Shown: one piece after another, positions 26,721-35,185 of the stretch
Layout of the letters: each line of letters begins with the position of its first letter
Position numbering within the stretch: position 1 is the stretch's first letter
Assembly (NCBI GenBank): GCA_024405015.1
Contig: JAKSPE010000007.1
Coordinates: 1 to 64,000, forward strand
Direction of reading: 5' to 3'
Length of the DNA stretch: 64,000 nucleotides
From: Sphaerochaetaceae bacterium
Lineage (GTDB): Bacteria > Spirochaetota > Spirochaetia > Sphaerochaetales > Sphaerochaetaceae
Notes under the pieces: generated by a model
Told to the model about the DNA's origin: nothing
The model's database searches: none
The model's input: only the letters and a program-made list of their open reading frames with translations
Position numbers and translations under genes: made by a program

Positions 26721-26911
26721 TTTACAAGAGTATTCAAGTATACGTGGTAAACTTAGATGGACAGAAAATGGTTCTTCAAGTTTACAAAGTCATCTTGGAT
26801 GATCGAAAATTGGCATTCCAAGATTACAAAGTCATCTTGATGGATCAGAAATGGCTCTTTCAAGATGACGCTGTACCTGATGTCAATCGCTGGTACCGCT
26901 GTATCCGATAG
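26705..26911 (+). CDS. Small repeat peptide, possibly coding
   Basis: The frame encodes 68 residues. The middle consists of three 14-residue units with the pattern V-[IN]-L-x-[DG]-[QR]-K-x-x-x-Q-x-[YD]-[KA], starting at DNA positions 26747, 26789 and 26831. A TATACT box ends 6 nt before the ATG, which would make it leaderless, but the -35 region is poor and the box lies in a hairpin loop. The same 42-bp units form DNA/RNA hairpins, so the region may be selected as structure rather than as protein. I recognise no family. Confidence 0.35.
   Translation: MVPSLFYKSIQVYVVNLDGQKMVLQVYKVILDDRKLAFQDYKVILMDQKWLFQDDAVPDVNRWYRCIR
26747..26869. repeat. Three tandem 42-bp hairpin repeats
   Basis: Each unit is a hairpin. 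Unit 1: GTAAACTT (26747-26754) with AAGTTTAC (26778-26785). Unit 2: GTCATCTTGGA (26789-26799) with TCCAAGATTAC (26817-26827), one mismatch. Unit 3: GTCATCTTGA (26831-26840) with TCAAGATGAC (26860-26869), perfect. Stem bases differ between units but pairing is kept (position 3: A-T versus C-G; position 5: A-T versus T-A). Confidence 0.8.
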
Positions 26912-26930
26912 GCAATGCTGTCATATAGAC

Positions 26931-26967
26931 AAAGAAAAGGCGCATCGCAAACTCTGCAACGCGCCTT
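26931..26967 (-). terminator. Terminator of rex
   Basis: AAGGCGC (26937-26943) pairs with GCGCCTT (26961-26967). On the minus strand a T-rich tail follows. Confidence 0.7.
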
Positions 26968-26987
26968 CTTGTGTATGTAAGCCGTAC

Positions 26988-27629
26988 TTATGCTGTTGGC
27001 TGCTCTTTCGGGAACTTGATCTCGTAGAAGATCTGCTCCAGCTCAAGTCCGATGTTGATGTTGTGGACAACCGGCATGGAGCCGTCCTTGGTCGGCATAG
27101 CTTTGAGTGTGACAGGTGAGAAGTTCAGAATGCCCTTGATGTTGCAGTCCAGAAGGTGCTGGTAGGTGTCCTGTGCAGCAGACTCCGGAACGGTGATGAT
27201 GGCGACATGCACATCGAGGTCCTTGCAGACCTCACCGATCTTGGATGGTGTGTAGACTGGAACGCCGATGCTCTTGTCGACCAGCTGTGGGTTGTTGTCA
27301 AAACCTGCGACGATCTTGATGCCGTCGTTCTCAAAGCCGGTGTAGTGCATCAGTGCCATACCGATTCTACCGCAACCGATGACGATGACGCTTTCTGGAG
27401 CTCCCTTGCCGAGGATCTTTCCCAGTGAGTTTGCAAGCTCGACGATGTCATAGCCACCGCGCTTCTGACCATAGATGCCAAGTTGTGAGAAATCCTTTCT
27501 GACGATGGCAGCTGATACTCCGGCTGCATCTGCCAGGTTGTGGGCAAAAACCTTCTCAAGACCGATGGTGCGGAGCTTTGTGAGGGCTCTGTAGTAGCGG
27601 GTGATTCGAATCAGCATTTCATTGTTCAT
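26988..27629 (-). CDS. rex: Redox-sensing transcriptional repressor Rex
   Basis: Rex represses fermentation and NADH-consuming genes and releases DNA when NADH/NAD+ rises. The protein has 213 residues, the normal length. The N-terminal winged helix (about 1-80) contains I-T-R-Y-Y-R-A-L and I-V-R-K-D-F-S-Q-L-G-I-Y-G. A Rossmann fold follows with V-I-G-C-G-R-I-G-M-A-L, and the end holds the domain-swapping helix. A GGGAG ribosome site precedes the ATG. It is monocistronic. I found no clean Rex operator in front of it. Confidence 0.95.
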   Translation of the reverse strand: MNNEMLIRITRYYRALTKLRTIGLEKVFAHNLADAAGVSAAIVRKDFSQLGIYGQKRGGYDIVELANSLGKILGKGAPESVIVIGCGRIGMALMHYTGFENDGIKIVAGFDNNPQLVDKSIGVPVYTPSKIGEVCKDLDVHVAIITVPESAAQDTYQHLLDCNIKGILNFSPVTLKAMPTKDGSMPVVHNINIGLELEQIFYEIKFPKEQPTA

Positions 27630-27833
27630 AGCATTTCTCCCTTTTTGTTGTGATTAGTGTAATATAAACTTGGACGGAATGCAAATGTTAAAGTTGGTTT
27701 TCCGATTAAATATGTCAAAAAGAAGGTACAATCTTCGCTTGGTTGCAATATGTGAAGTTGTAGCCATTACAATTCCGACCGGTCTTGTTGAAAGCGATAC
27801 AGTATTACAATAACATGGATATGGGGTGTGAAT

Positions 27834-28991
27834 ATGAAAAAGATTCTTGTACTTGCCATTCTCGTGGCTCTTGTTCTGACAAGCTGCTCCTCCACAAAGG
27901 GGCTCAATGCCGACTCCTCCGAGGAAAAATACATTTTCGTTCATGGACTTTCCGGATGGGGAAGCTACGATGCGGTGGACAAGTTTCTGCCATACTGGGG
28001 CATGCGAACCGGTTCTCTGATGAAATACCTCCGAGGCCAAGGCTTTGACACCTATGCCGCATCGGTGGCTCCAGAGGGTAGTGCCTGGGACCGCTCCTGT
28101 GAACTGTATGCCCAGCTGACCGGAAGCGTTGTCGACTATGGCGTAGCCCATAGCAAGGCAGCAGGGCACGAGCGTTTTGGTAAGGATTTCTCCAAAGACC
28201 CTCTCATCCAGGATTTTGACAAGTCAAGGCTTGTGCTTCTGGGACACTCCTTCGGAGGAATCACCATCCGTGTGTTCTCGGATATCCTTGCAAACGGAAG
28301 TGCAGAGGAGATTGCCGCAACGCCAGAAAGTGAAATCTCCCCATTTTTCTTGGGCGGACAGGCGGACAAGGTGCTTGCCCTTGTGACCTTGGCAACCCCA
28401 AACAGCGGAACCACTGCCTACGATCTGTATCAGGATCCGAGCTTTGACATTGATGCAGTTGAGATTCCGAAAAAGTATGAGAAATCTTCCAAGACCATGA
28501 GCCGTGGCACTGCGGCAAAGCAGGATGGTCGAGCATCTTGGGATTTTGCCTCCTATGACATGCATATCGACAATGCCCTTGCCTGGAGCCAGAGCCATGA
28601 GATGCTTGAGAACGTCTATTACTTCGCCGTTCCTTGCGTTGCGACAAAAACGGAAAACGGCAAGGTCGTTACAGATTCCAAGGCAATCCCATCCATGTTC
28701 ATGCGATCTTCCATTCTCATGTCTGCCTACACAGGAACGACAAAAGGTGGCTATGTCATCGATGCCTCCTGGCAGCCAAATGACGGCCTTGTGAACACCA
28801 TCTCCGCCAAGGCTCCGATCGGACAGCCTTCACAGGATTACAATGGCCAGAGCCTGGTTCCTGGCATCTGGTACAACATGCCGGTGGTGGAAGGGGAGCA
28901 CATGTGCCTGCAGGGAGGACTGTTCATCAAACACAAGGTCCGCCCATTCTACCTGGAACTTCTTGGCATGATCCAAGATCTTGTGAACTGA
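27834..28991 (+). CDS. Lipoprotein lipase/esterase (alpha/beta hydrolase)
   Basis: This 385-residue protein has a lipoprotein leader ending L-T-S-C (acylated Cys18). The fold resembles bacterial triacylglycerol lipases: F-V-H-G-L-S-G-W-G after the first strand, nucleophile elbow L-G-H-S-F-G-G, and a late G-E-H-M that may supply the histidine. It is predicted to act at the membrane surface on lipids or esters. The ATG at 27834 is preferred over a GTG six bases earlier because GGGG lies 7 nt upstream of it. No obvious operon partner. Confidence 0.8.
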   Translation: MKKILVLAILVALVLTSCSSTKGLNADSSEEKYIFVHGLSGWGSYDAVDKFLPYWGMRTGSLMKYLRGQGFDTYAASVAPEGSAWDRSCELYAQLTGSVVDYGVAHSKAAGHERFGKDFSKDPLIQDFDKSRLVLLGHSFGGITIRVFSDILANGSAEEIAATPESEISPFFLGGQADKVLALVTLATPNSGTTAYDLYQDPSFDIDAVEIPKKYEKSSKTMSRGTAAKQDGRASWDFASYDMHIDNALAWSQSHEMLENVYYFAVPCVATKTENGKVVTDSKAIPSMFMRSSILMSAYTGTTKGGYVIDASWQPNDGLVNTISAKAPIGQPSQDYNGQSLVPGIWYNMPVVEGEHMCLQGGLFIKHKVRPFYLELLGMIQDLVN

Positions 28992-29021
28992 GGTGTTTCA
29001 AGCGTTTTCCTTAAATAGCAT

Positions 29022-29064
29022 TTGACTCCTATATGCTTGTGTGCATTATAATGTGCTCGAGCAC
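29022..29064 (+). promoter_or_regulatory. Promoter and operator of the LacI-type regulator operon
   Basis: TTGACT (29022-29027) and TATAAT (29047-29052), 19 bp apart, are followed immediately by the perfect palindrome GTGCTCGAGCAC (29053-29064). It extends to 14 bp with the flanking T/A and would cover the transcription start. The LacI ATG is at 29069. Autorepression is the natural reading. Confidence 0.65.
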
Positions 29065-29068
29065 AAAT

Positions 29069-30121
29069 ATGACCATAGCAGAAATTGCAGCACTTGCAGG
29101 AGTGTCTAGGGGAACCGTGGACCGGGTTGTGAACAACCGTGGCTCTGTGGATCCTGAAAAGCAGAAGCGCATCCTCGAGATCATAGAGCAAAGCGGCTTT
29201 GTTCCAAACAAGGCCGGAAAGACTTTGGCCGTGCGAAAGAAGAATCTCAAGTTCGGGTTTGTGCTGTTCAACTCCACCAACAACCCATTCTTTCTGGATG
29301 TGGAAAGGGGAATCGACAGCTTTGTGCGCGACTATGGGGCCTACGGCATCCAGGTTCTTCGTGAATATTCCAGCATCTCCGATTCCCAATCTCAGATTTC
29401 TGCCATTGACCGTCTTGTGGCAAACGGCATCTGTGCCTTGGCCATTACGCCAATGGACGATGCCAAGGTCAAAGACCGTCTTTTAGCTTTGCAGAAGGAA
29501 GGCATTCCGGTGGTGACGGTGAATTCGGACCTTCCGGAAAGTGGCCGCATGGCCTATGTGGGAAGCGACTATTACCGCTCCGGGCAGACGGCAGCTGGCA
29601 TCATGGGACTAGCAACCGGATCTCAGGGAAACATCGCAATTGTCATTGGCTCGGATTCGATTCTGTGTCACACCGAGCGAGAACGCGGTTTTCGTGAGCG
29701 TGTCAAAATGGCTTTCCCAAACATGAGCATCCTGACAACGATGCAGAACCGCGACGATGATAGGTACTCCTACCGCGTTGTGAAAGAGCTTTTGAAGCAA
29801 AGCGAAATCACTGCCATCTACCTGGCTGCGGCTGGAACCGAAGGTTCGCTGAAGGCCATAAAGGAATCCCAAAGGGCGGTGACTGTGATTTCGCACGACA
29901 GCAACCCGGTTGTCGCCTCTGCCATGGAGGAGGGCCTGATTGTGGCCTCCATTTTCCAAAGTCCGTTTGAGCAGGGCCGAAAGCCGTTGAAGATTCTGTA
30001 TGAGAAGCTTGGTTTTGGAACCGAGCCGGAAAAAGTGCTGAACTACACAAAAAGTGAAATCATCATCAGGGAGAACCTCGAACAGTTCCTTGAGAAGGAG
30101 ATTCAGAAAGACGATGAATAG
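29069..30121 (+). CDS. LacI family transcriptional regulator
   Basis: The 350-residue protein has the LacI N-terminal HTH (M-T-I-A-E-I-A-A-L-A-G-V-S-R-G-T-V-D-R-V), a hinge near residue 50, and a ribose-binding-protein-like effector domain (I-T-P-M-D-D-A, V-N-S-D-L-P-E, A-Y-V-G-S-D-Y). The start at 29069 is chosen because the HTH begins there; an upstream in-frame ATG (29033) lies within the promoter. It overlaps the sugar kinase gene by 8 bp, so it very probably controls the kinase/isomerase operon in response to a pentose or deoxysugar. Confidence 0.9.
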   Translation: MTIAEIAALAGVSRGTVDRVVNNRGSVDPEKQKRILEIIEQSGFVPNKAGKTLAVRKKNLKFGFVLFNSTNNPFFLDVERGIDSFVRDYGAYGIQVLREYSSISDSQSQISAIDRLVANGICALAITPMDDAKVKDRLLALQKEGIPVVTVNSDLPESGRMAYVGSDYYRSGQTAAGIMGLATGSQGNIAIVIGSDSILCHTERERGFRERVKMAFPNMSILTTMQNRDDDRYSYRVVKELLKQSEITAIYLAAAGTEGSLKAIKESQRAVTVISHDSNPVVASAMEEGLIVASIFQSPFEQGRKPLKILYEKLGFGTEPEKVLNYTKSEIIIRENLEQFLEKEIQKDDE

Positions 30122-31595
30122 ATACATTGGAATTGATCTTGGAACCTCATCGGTCAAGGTCATGCTTGTCGATGAGAACGGAGCCATCTTGGGTTCTGAG
30201 AGTGCAAAGTATCCTCTTTCCTTTCCACATCCAGGTTGGAGTGAACAAAATCCTGAGGATTGGTGGAATGCAACCAAGGAGTGTCTGACAAAGCTCTTTG
30301 CCCTGCATGATCCAAGTGCGGTGAAGGGCATCGGTGTCGGCGGTCAGATGCATGGTCTTGTCGTGCTTGACGAGGCCGATCGGGTGATTCGCCCTGCCAT
30401 CCTGTGGAATGACGGAAGAACCGAAAAAGAGGTGGAGTACCTGAACCAGGTCATCGGAAAGGACAAGATCTCTGCATATACCGCAAACATCGCCTTTGCC
30501 GGTTTCACCGCGCCGAAGATCCTTTGGATGAAGGCCAACGAACCGAAGAACTACAGCAGAATCCGTAAGGTGATGCTTCCGAAGGATTATATCAACTACT
30601 GCCTGACAGGGGTTCATGCCTGCGACTATTCCGATGCAAGCGGCATGCTTTTGCTGGATGTGGAAAACAGATGCTGGTCAAAGCCGATGCTTGAGCTCTG
30701 TGGACTGTCCGAGAGCGTGATGCCAAAGCTTGTGGAAAGTTTTGAGTCCATTGGAAGTGTTTCAGAGCATTGCTCTAAGGAATTTGGTCTTCCGACTTCC
30801 GTTGTCGTGGCAGGCGGCGCCGGCGATAATGCTGCAGCGGCTGTCGGCACAGGTGTTGTGGGCGAAGGTGGTTGTAATATCTCACTGGGAACCAGCGGAA
30901 CCGTGTTCATCTCCTCGGAGAAGTTCAAGGTCGATCCGAACAACGCCCTGCATGCCTTTGCCCATGCCGATGGTGGTTACCATCTGATGGGATGCATGCT
31001 TTCGGCTGCCTCCTGCAACCAGTGGTTCTATGAGCAGATTCTCAAGACAACCGACTACAAGGGCATATGGGATGGCATCCAGGATGAGCGTCTTGGAGAG
31101 AACCGCGTGTTCTTTTTGCCATACCTGATGGGTGAGCGAAGCCCGATCAATGATGTGAACGCTCGTGGAACCTTTGTGGGCCTTTCCATGGACTGTAGCC
31201 GTGAGGATATGGCACAGGCTGTGATGGAGGGTGTCGCATTCGCCATCCGTGACAGCTTTGAGGTAGCATGGAGCCTTGGCATCAAGGTCCAGCGCAGCTT
31301 CATCTGCGGAGGCGGAGCCCGCTCCGAGCTTTGGAGAAAGATCCTGGCTAATGTTCTTGGCATCACACTGGTGCTGCCAAAGAGCGAGGAGGGCCCTGGT
31401 ATGGGTGGAGCCATGCTTGCCATGGTTGCCTCAAAAGCCTATCCGACCGTAAGTGCATGTGTAGATGCTTTGTGCTGTGAAAACGGTGTGGTTACACCAG
31501 ATGCACAGCTTACCGCAAAATATGAAGAAAGATATCAGGTCTTTAGGAAGATCTATCCGACCATGAAGAACCTTTTCAAGGAGATGACAAGATGA
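30114..31595 (+). CDS. FGGY family sugar kinase (xylulokinase-like)
   Basis: The kinase has 493 residues. The N-terminus I-G-I-D-L-G-T-S-S-V-K-V is the phosphate-1 loop. G-G-Q-M-H-G-L-V is the typical xylulokinase substrate motif, and V-V-A-G-G-A-G-D-N-A-A-A contains the conserved aspartate. The C-terminal ATPase half has C-G-G-G-A-R-S. Xylulokinase is the best match, but the adjacent isomerase is of the fucose/arabinose type, so the physiological substrate may be a ribulose or fuculose-type ketose. The gene overlaps lacI by 8 bp and the next gene by 4 bp (ATGA). Confidence 0.85.
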   Translation: MNRYIGIDLGTSSVKVMLVDENGAILGSESAKYPLSFPHPGWSEQNPEDWWNATKECLTKLFALHDPSAVKGIGVGGQMHGLVVLDEADRVIRPAILWNDGRTEKEVEYLNQVIGKDKISAYTANIAFAGFTAPKILWMKANEPKNYSRIRKVMLPKDYINYCLTGVHACDYSDASGMLLLDVENRCWSKPMLELCGLSESVMPKLVESFESIGSVSEHCSKEFGLPTSVVVAGGAGDNAAAAVGTGVVGEGGCNISLGTSGTVFISSEKFKVDPNNALHAFAHADGGYHLMGCMLSAASCNQWFYEQILKTTDYKGIWDGIQDERLGENRVFFLPYLMGERSPINDVNARGTFVGLSMDCSREDMAQAVMEGVAFAIRDSFEVAWSLGIKVQRSFICGGGARSELWRKILANVLGITLVLPKSEEGPGMGGAMLAMVASKAYPTVSACVDALCCENGVVTPDAQLTAKYEERYQVFRKIYPTMKNLFKEMTR

Positions 31596-33070
31596 GAAAC
31601 ATTCCACAGATCAAGCTTGGAATCATTGCAGTATCAAGAGACTGCTTTCCAATTCAGCTTTCCACAGAAAGACGCAACGCAATTGCCAAGGTCTATGGAG
31701 ACGACCTTTACAACTGCCCAATCACTGTCGAGAACGAACTCGATGCCCTGAAGGCAGTCGAGGATGTTCAGGCTCACGATGTGAATGCCCTGTGTGTGTT
31801 CCTCGGAAACTTCGGACCTGAGACTCCTGAGACCCTGATTGCCCAGAAGTTTGACGGACCTGTCATGTACACTTCTGCCGCAGAGGGTGATGGCGATATG
31901 ATCAACGGCAGAGGCGATGCCTACTGCGGTATGCTCAACTGTTCCTACAACCTTGGCATGAGACACCTCAATGCCTACATCCCAGACTATCCTTGCGCAA
32001 CCGCAGAGGAGGCGGCCCAGCAGATTCGTGACTTTGCTCCAATCGCACGTGCCATCCTGGGTGTCAGAAACCTCAAGATCATCACATTCGGACCAAGACC
32101 TCAGGACTTCTTCGCCTGCAATGCCCCAATCAAGGGCCTGTACGAGCTTGGTGTTGAGGTGGAGGAGAACTCCGAACTTGACCTTCTGGTCTCCTACAAA
32201 GCACATAAGGATGATCCTAGAATCGCTGATGTCTGCAGGGACATGGCCGATGAACTTGGACTGGGCGGAAACAACTATCCGGAGCTTTTGCCAAGAATGG
32301 CTCAGTTTGAGCTGACACTTCTGGATTGGGCTGAAAGCCACAAGGGCGCCAGAAAGTATGTCGCATTTGCTGACAAGTGCTGGCCGGCATTCCCAGAGAC
32401 CTTCGGTTTTGAGCCATGCTATGTGAACTCCCGCCTTGCAAGCAAGGGAATCCCTGTTGCCTGCGAAGTTGATATCTACGGAGCACTTTCCGAGTATATC
32501 GGCAGCTGCGTAACAGAGGATGCTGTGACACTTCTTGATATCAACAACTCCGTACCAAAGTACATCTATGAAGAGGACATCAAGGGTAAGTATGACTATA
32601 AGCTCACAGACACCTTTATGGGCTTCCACTGCGGAAACACCCCATCCTGCAAGATGTGTTCTGACAGAGCCGTCAAGTATCAGCTCATCCAGCACAGACT
32701 TCTGGAGCCGGCAGGTTCTGAGCCTGACTTCACACGCGGAACCCTTGAGGGTGACATCGCAGCATCTGACATTACCTTCTATCGTCTGCAGTGCGACAGC
32801 GAAGGTGTTGTGAGAAGCTACATCGCACAGGGCGAGGTCCTGGATGTGAAGACAAGATCCTTCGGTGGTATCGGTGTGTTCGCCATCCCTGAGATGGGCC
32901 GCTTCTATCGCCATGTTTTGATCCAGAAGCGCTATCCACACCATGGTGCTGTGGCATTCGCCCATTGCGGCAAGACCCTCTTTGAGGTCTTCAAGATGCT
33001 GGGCATCAAGGACATTGCCTATAATCAGCCGGCAAGCCTGCCATATCCAACCGAGAATCCTTGGGCATAA
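31592..33070 (+). CDS. L-fucose/L-arabinose isomerase family protein
   Basis: This protein (492 aa) resembles the FucI/AraA-like isomerases. It has an N-terminal Rossmann-like domain (L-G-I-I-A-V-S-R-D), a central metal-site region (M-Y-T-S-A-A-E-G-D-G-D, F-G-P-R-P-Q-D-F-F) and a C-terminal barrel with F-H-C-G-N-T and H-H-G-A-V-A-F. It would convert an aldose to the ketose phosphorylated by the kinase. Its ATG overlaps the kinase stop (ATGA), so both are translationally coupled. Exact sugar unknown; D-arabinose, L-fucose or related sugars are candidates. A terminator follows. Confidence 0.8.
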   Translation: MRNIPQIKLGIIAVSRDCFPIQLSTERRNAIAKVYGDDLYNCPITVENELDALKAVEDVQAHDVNALCVFLGNFGPETPETLIAQKFDGPVMYTSAAEGDGDMINGRGDAYCGMLNCSYNLGMRHLNAYIPDYPCATAEEAAQQIRDFAPIARAILGVRNLKIITFGPRPQDFFACNAPIKGLYELGVEVEENSELDLLVSYKAHKDDPRIADVCRDMADELGLGGNNYPELLPRMAQFELTLLDWAESHKGARKYVAFADKCWPAFPETFGFEPCYVNSRLASKGIPVACEVDIYGALSEYIGSCVTEDAVTLLDINNSVPKYIYEEDIKGKYDYKLTDTFMGFHCGNTPSCKMCSDRAVKYQLIQHRLLEPAGSEPDFTRGTLEGDIAASDITFYRLQCDSEGVVRSYIAQGEVLDVKTRSFGGIGVFAIPEMGRFYRHVLIQKRYPHHGAVAFAHCGKTLFEVFKMLGIKDIAYNQPASLPYPTENPWA

Positions 33071-33088
33071 TGGATTTGGACAAACACG

Positions 33089-33116
33089 AGGGAGACTTTC
33101 AGGTCTCCCTTTTTGT
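33089..33116 (+). terminator. Terminator of the LacI/kinase/isomerase operon
   Basis: AGGGAGAC (33089-33096) pairs with GTCTCCCT (33103-33110), followed by Ts. Confidence 0.85.
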
Positions 33117-33203
33117 CGCAGGATGAGTCTTTCTGTGAAAGATGGGAGTTCATCCATTGCAAAATCCATGCTATTCTTACGATAACGACAAATAGGGAGT
33201 TTC

Positions 33204-33827
33204 ATGATGAGAAAATTCGTTTTGTGTATTCTGTCTGTGCTGATGGTTCTTGCACTGGTCTCCTGTGATCAGGCCAAGGATCCTAAATATGAAGTGGGTG
33301 AAACCGGCCCAGCTGGAGGCATCATCTTCTATGTCGATGCTTCCAAGAAAGGCATTACTTACTATGAGGCTGCACCAAAGTCTGCAGAACAGGCCGATGT
33401 CTATTTCGGAAACTTCTATGATGGAAGTGACTTCATCCATAATCTGATTGACGGTGCCGATACCGCATCCGTTGGAACAGGTAAGACCAACACGGCAGCA
33501 ATCATGGCAGTTTCTAAGCAGGCAGGCATCAAGATCTATCGTGACCAGTTCCCTGAGAATGAAATTACAGATTTTGCAGCAAAGGTTGCAACTTCCTGCA
33601 CCGCAGGTGGCAAGAATGACTGGTATCTTCCATCCCTCGATGAGTTGAATCTGATGTATAACAATCTCAAGAAGAATGGTCTTGGACAGTTCGAGAATGC
33701 AAACTACTGGACAAGTACACAGTCTGAGATGCAGTCCGCGGTTATCAACTTTGTGAATGGTGAACTGCTGGGTGGAAAAAATTACGAATATCAGAACTAT
33801 GTAAGACCGATCCGATCATTCAACTGA
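33204..33827 (+). CDS. DUF1566-type lipoprotein
   Basis: The protein (207 aa) has a lipoprotein leader ending L-V-S-C near residue 21. The body shows G-P-A-G-G-I-I-F-Y-V-D at the start, D-W-Y-L-P-S-L-D-E-L in the middle, Y-W-T-S-T-Q and a final Y-V-R-P-I-R-S-F. This is the DUF1566 (Lcl) pattern, related to the formylglycine-generating/C-type lectin fold. Such proteins are surface-exposed and may bind ligands or polymers; no enzymatic residues are evident. Two adjacent ATGs (33204, 33207) follow a GGGAG; either could start. It is a single-gene unit. Confidence 0.8.
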   Translation: MMRKFVLCILSVLMVLALVSCDQAKDPKYEVGETGPAGGIIFYVDASKKGITYYEAAPKSAEQADVYFGNFYDGSDFIHNLIDGADTASVGTGKTNTAAIMAVSKQAGIKIYRDQFPENEITDFAAKVATSCTAGGKNDWYLPSLDELNLMYNNLKKNGLGQFENANYWTSTQSEMQSAVINFVNGELLGGKNYEYQNYVRPIRSFN

Positions 33828-33848
33828 TTTGAAAATCTAGGTTTTGAA

Positions 33849-33882
33849 AGGGGAATCCTCAAGTGGGATTCCTCTTTTTTTT
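33849..33882 (+). terminator. Terminator of the DUF1566 lipoprotein gene
   Basis: AGGGGAATCC (33849-33858) pairs with GGATTCCTCT (33866-33875), followed by a T run. Confidence 0.85.
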
Positions 33883-33977
33883 GCTGTAAAGGATTACTTT
33901 GCAATCTATTCTTGACATATTGAAAAAATCTGTCAAAATGACATTTGGCATTGTTAACGAAAACTGTGGAGGATCAG

Positions 33978-35153
33978 ATGGATCTTTTTGAAAAGGTAAG
34001 AAACTACACCGTCGTTGACGAGTACAAGGCCAAGAATGTCTACCCTTATTTCCATTGTCTTGAGAGCAAGCAGGCTCCGATTGTGACAATGGAAGGCAAG
34101 CGCATGATCATGCTCGGCTCCAACAACTATCTGGGACTTACCGCCAATGAACAGATGATGGAAGCCGGAATCAAGGCCATCGAGAAATATGGAACAGGAT
34201 GCTCCGGTTCCCGATTCCTCAACGGAACACTAGATCTTCATCTGGAGCTTGAAGCAGAGCTTTCCAAGTTCCTTCATAAGTCAATCTGCACCTTCTCCAC
34301 AGGCTTTCAGTCAAACCTCGGAATCATCAGTGCCATCGTTGGCAGAAATGACTATATCATCTGTGACCGAGAGAACCATGCCAGCATCTATGACGGCTGT
34401 AGGCTCTCCTACGGCACCATGCTTCGCTATCATCACAACGACATGGCCGAGCTTGAGAAGATGCTCCAGAAGGTCCCTGAGACTGCAGGCTGCCTGATCA
34501 TCACAGACGGAGTCTTCAGCATGTCTGGTGATATCGCAAAGCTTCCTGAAATCGTTGCTGTTGCCAAGAAGTATGGTGCAAGAGTCATGGTGGACGATGC
34601 CCACGCTCTTGGTGTCATTGGTGAGGGTGGTCGTGGTACCGCAAGCTACTTTGGCCTTGAGGACGACGTGGACATCTATATGGGAACCTTCAGCAAGAGC
34701 CTTGCCAGCCTTGGCGGTTACATGGCAGCTTCCGAAGAGGTGATCTCCTATGTGAAGCACCATTCAAGACCATTCATCTTCTCTGCCAGCATCACACCTT
34801 CCAGCACAGCGGTTGCCCTTGCAAGTCTGCGCCACCTGAAAGAGCATCCGGAGCTTCCTGAGAGACTTCGCGCCATCGCGACCTATGCAGCCAAGGGAAT
34901 GGACGATAGGGGAATCCGCCACGGTGGAAATCCTGAGATTCCAATCATACCGATTTACACATCCACATTGGAGAAGACCCTTCTCATCGGAAGAACTCTG
35001 TTTGACAGGGGTGTCTACGTGAATCCTGTTCTTCCTCCAGCAACTCCACCAGAGGATTGCCTGCTTCGAACAAGCTACATGGCAACACACAGCGAGGCCG
35101 AGATTGATGAGGCCTTGGATGTGATCAAGAATGTCCTTGACGAACTCCTGTAA
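33978..35153 (+). CDS. PLP-dependent acyl-CoA:amino acid transferase, serine palmitoyltransferase-like
   Basis: This is a 391-residue alpha-oxoamine synthase. Features in order: Y-P-Y-F-H-C, M-L-G-S-N-N-Y-L-G-L, Y-G-T-G-C-S-G-S-R-F-L-N-G-T-L-D-L-H, V-D-D-A-H-A-L-G-V-I-G and the PLP lysine in G-T-F-S-K-S-L-A-S-L-G-G. From memory these are closer to Bacteroides-type serine palmitoyltransferase than to KBL or BioF. It would condense serine (or glycine/alanine) with an acyl-CoA, opening sphingoid-lipid synthesis. Start at 33978 has GGAGGA upstream. Its last 270 bp are repeated at 44101-44370. Confidence 0.75.
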   Translation: MDLFEKVRNYTVVDEYKAKNVYPYFHCLESKQAPIVTMEGKRMIMLGSNNYLGLTANEQMMEAGIKAIEKYGTGCSGSRFLNGTLDLHLELEAELSKFLHKSICTFSTGFQSNLGIISAIVGRNDYIICDRENHASIYDGCRLSYGTMLRYHHNDMAELEKMLQKVPETAGCLIITDGVFSMSGDIAKLPEIVAVAKKYGARVMVDDAHALGVIGEGGRGTASYFGLEDDVDIYMGTFSKSLASLGGYMAASEEVISYVKHHSRPFIFSASITPSSTAVALASLRHLKEHPELPERLRAIATYAAKGMDDRGIRHGGNPEIPIIPIYTSTLEKTLLIGRTLFDRGVYVNPVLPPATPPEDCLLRTSYMATHSEAEIDEALDVIKNVLDELL

Positions 35154-35156
35154 GGT

Positions 35157-35184
35157 AAAGGCTGGGGAAACCCAGCCTTTATGT
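35157..35184 (+). terminator. Terminator of the palmitoyltransferase-like gene
   Basis: AAGGCTGGG (35158-35166) pairs with CCCAGCCTT (35171-35179). Confidence 0.75.
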
Positions 35185-35185
35185 T

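Noticed and set aside
26747-26869. CRISPR-like array
   Set aside because: Units are contiguous, without variable spacers, only three in number, and no cas genes are present.
27630-27833. Rex operator in the rex promoter region
   Set aside because: TTGTGA is present but the second half-site is not, so I could not support an operator.
29033-29068. Upstream ATG as the start of the LacI-type protein
   Set aside because: It lies inside the promoter, before the -10 box, so it cannot be on the transcript; the conserved HTH starts at 29069.
31634-33205. A 523-codon open frame antisense to the isomerase gene
   Set aside because: It lies wholly opposite a clear enzyme gene, has no ribosome site or recognisable motif, and similar long antisense frames occur opposite gltB (17450-18616) and the binding protein (39582-40670). 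They follow from the codon bias of the sense genes.
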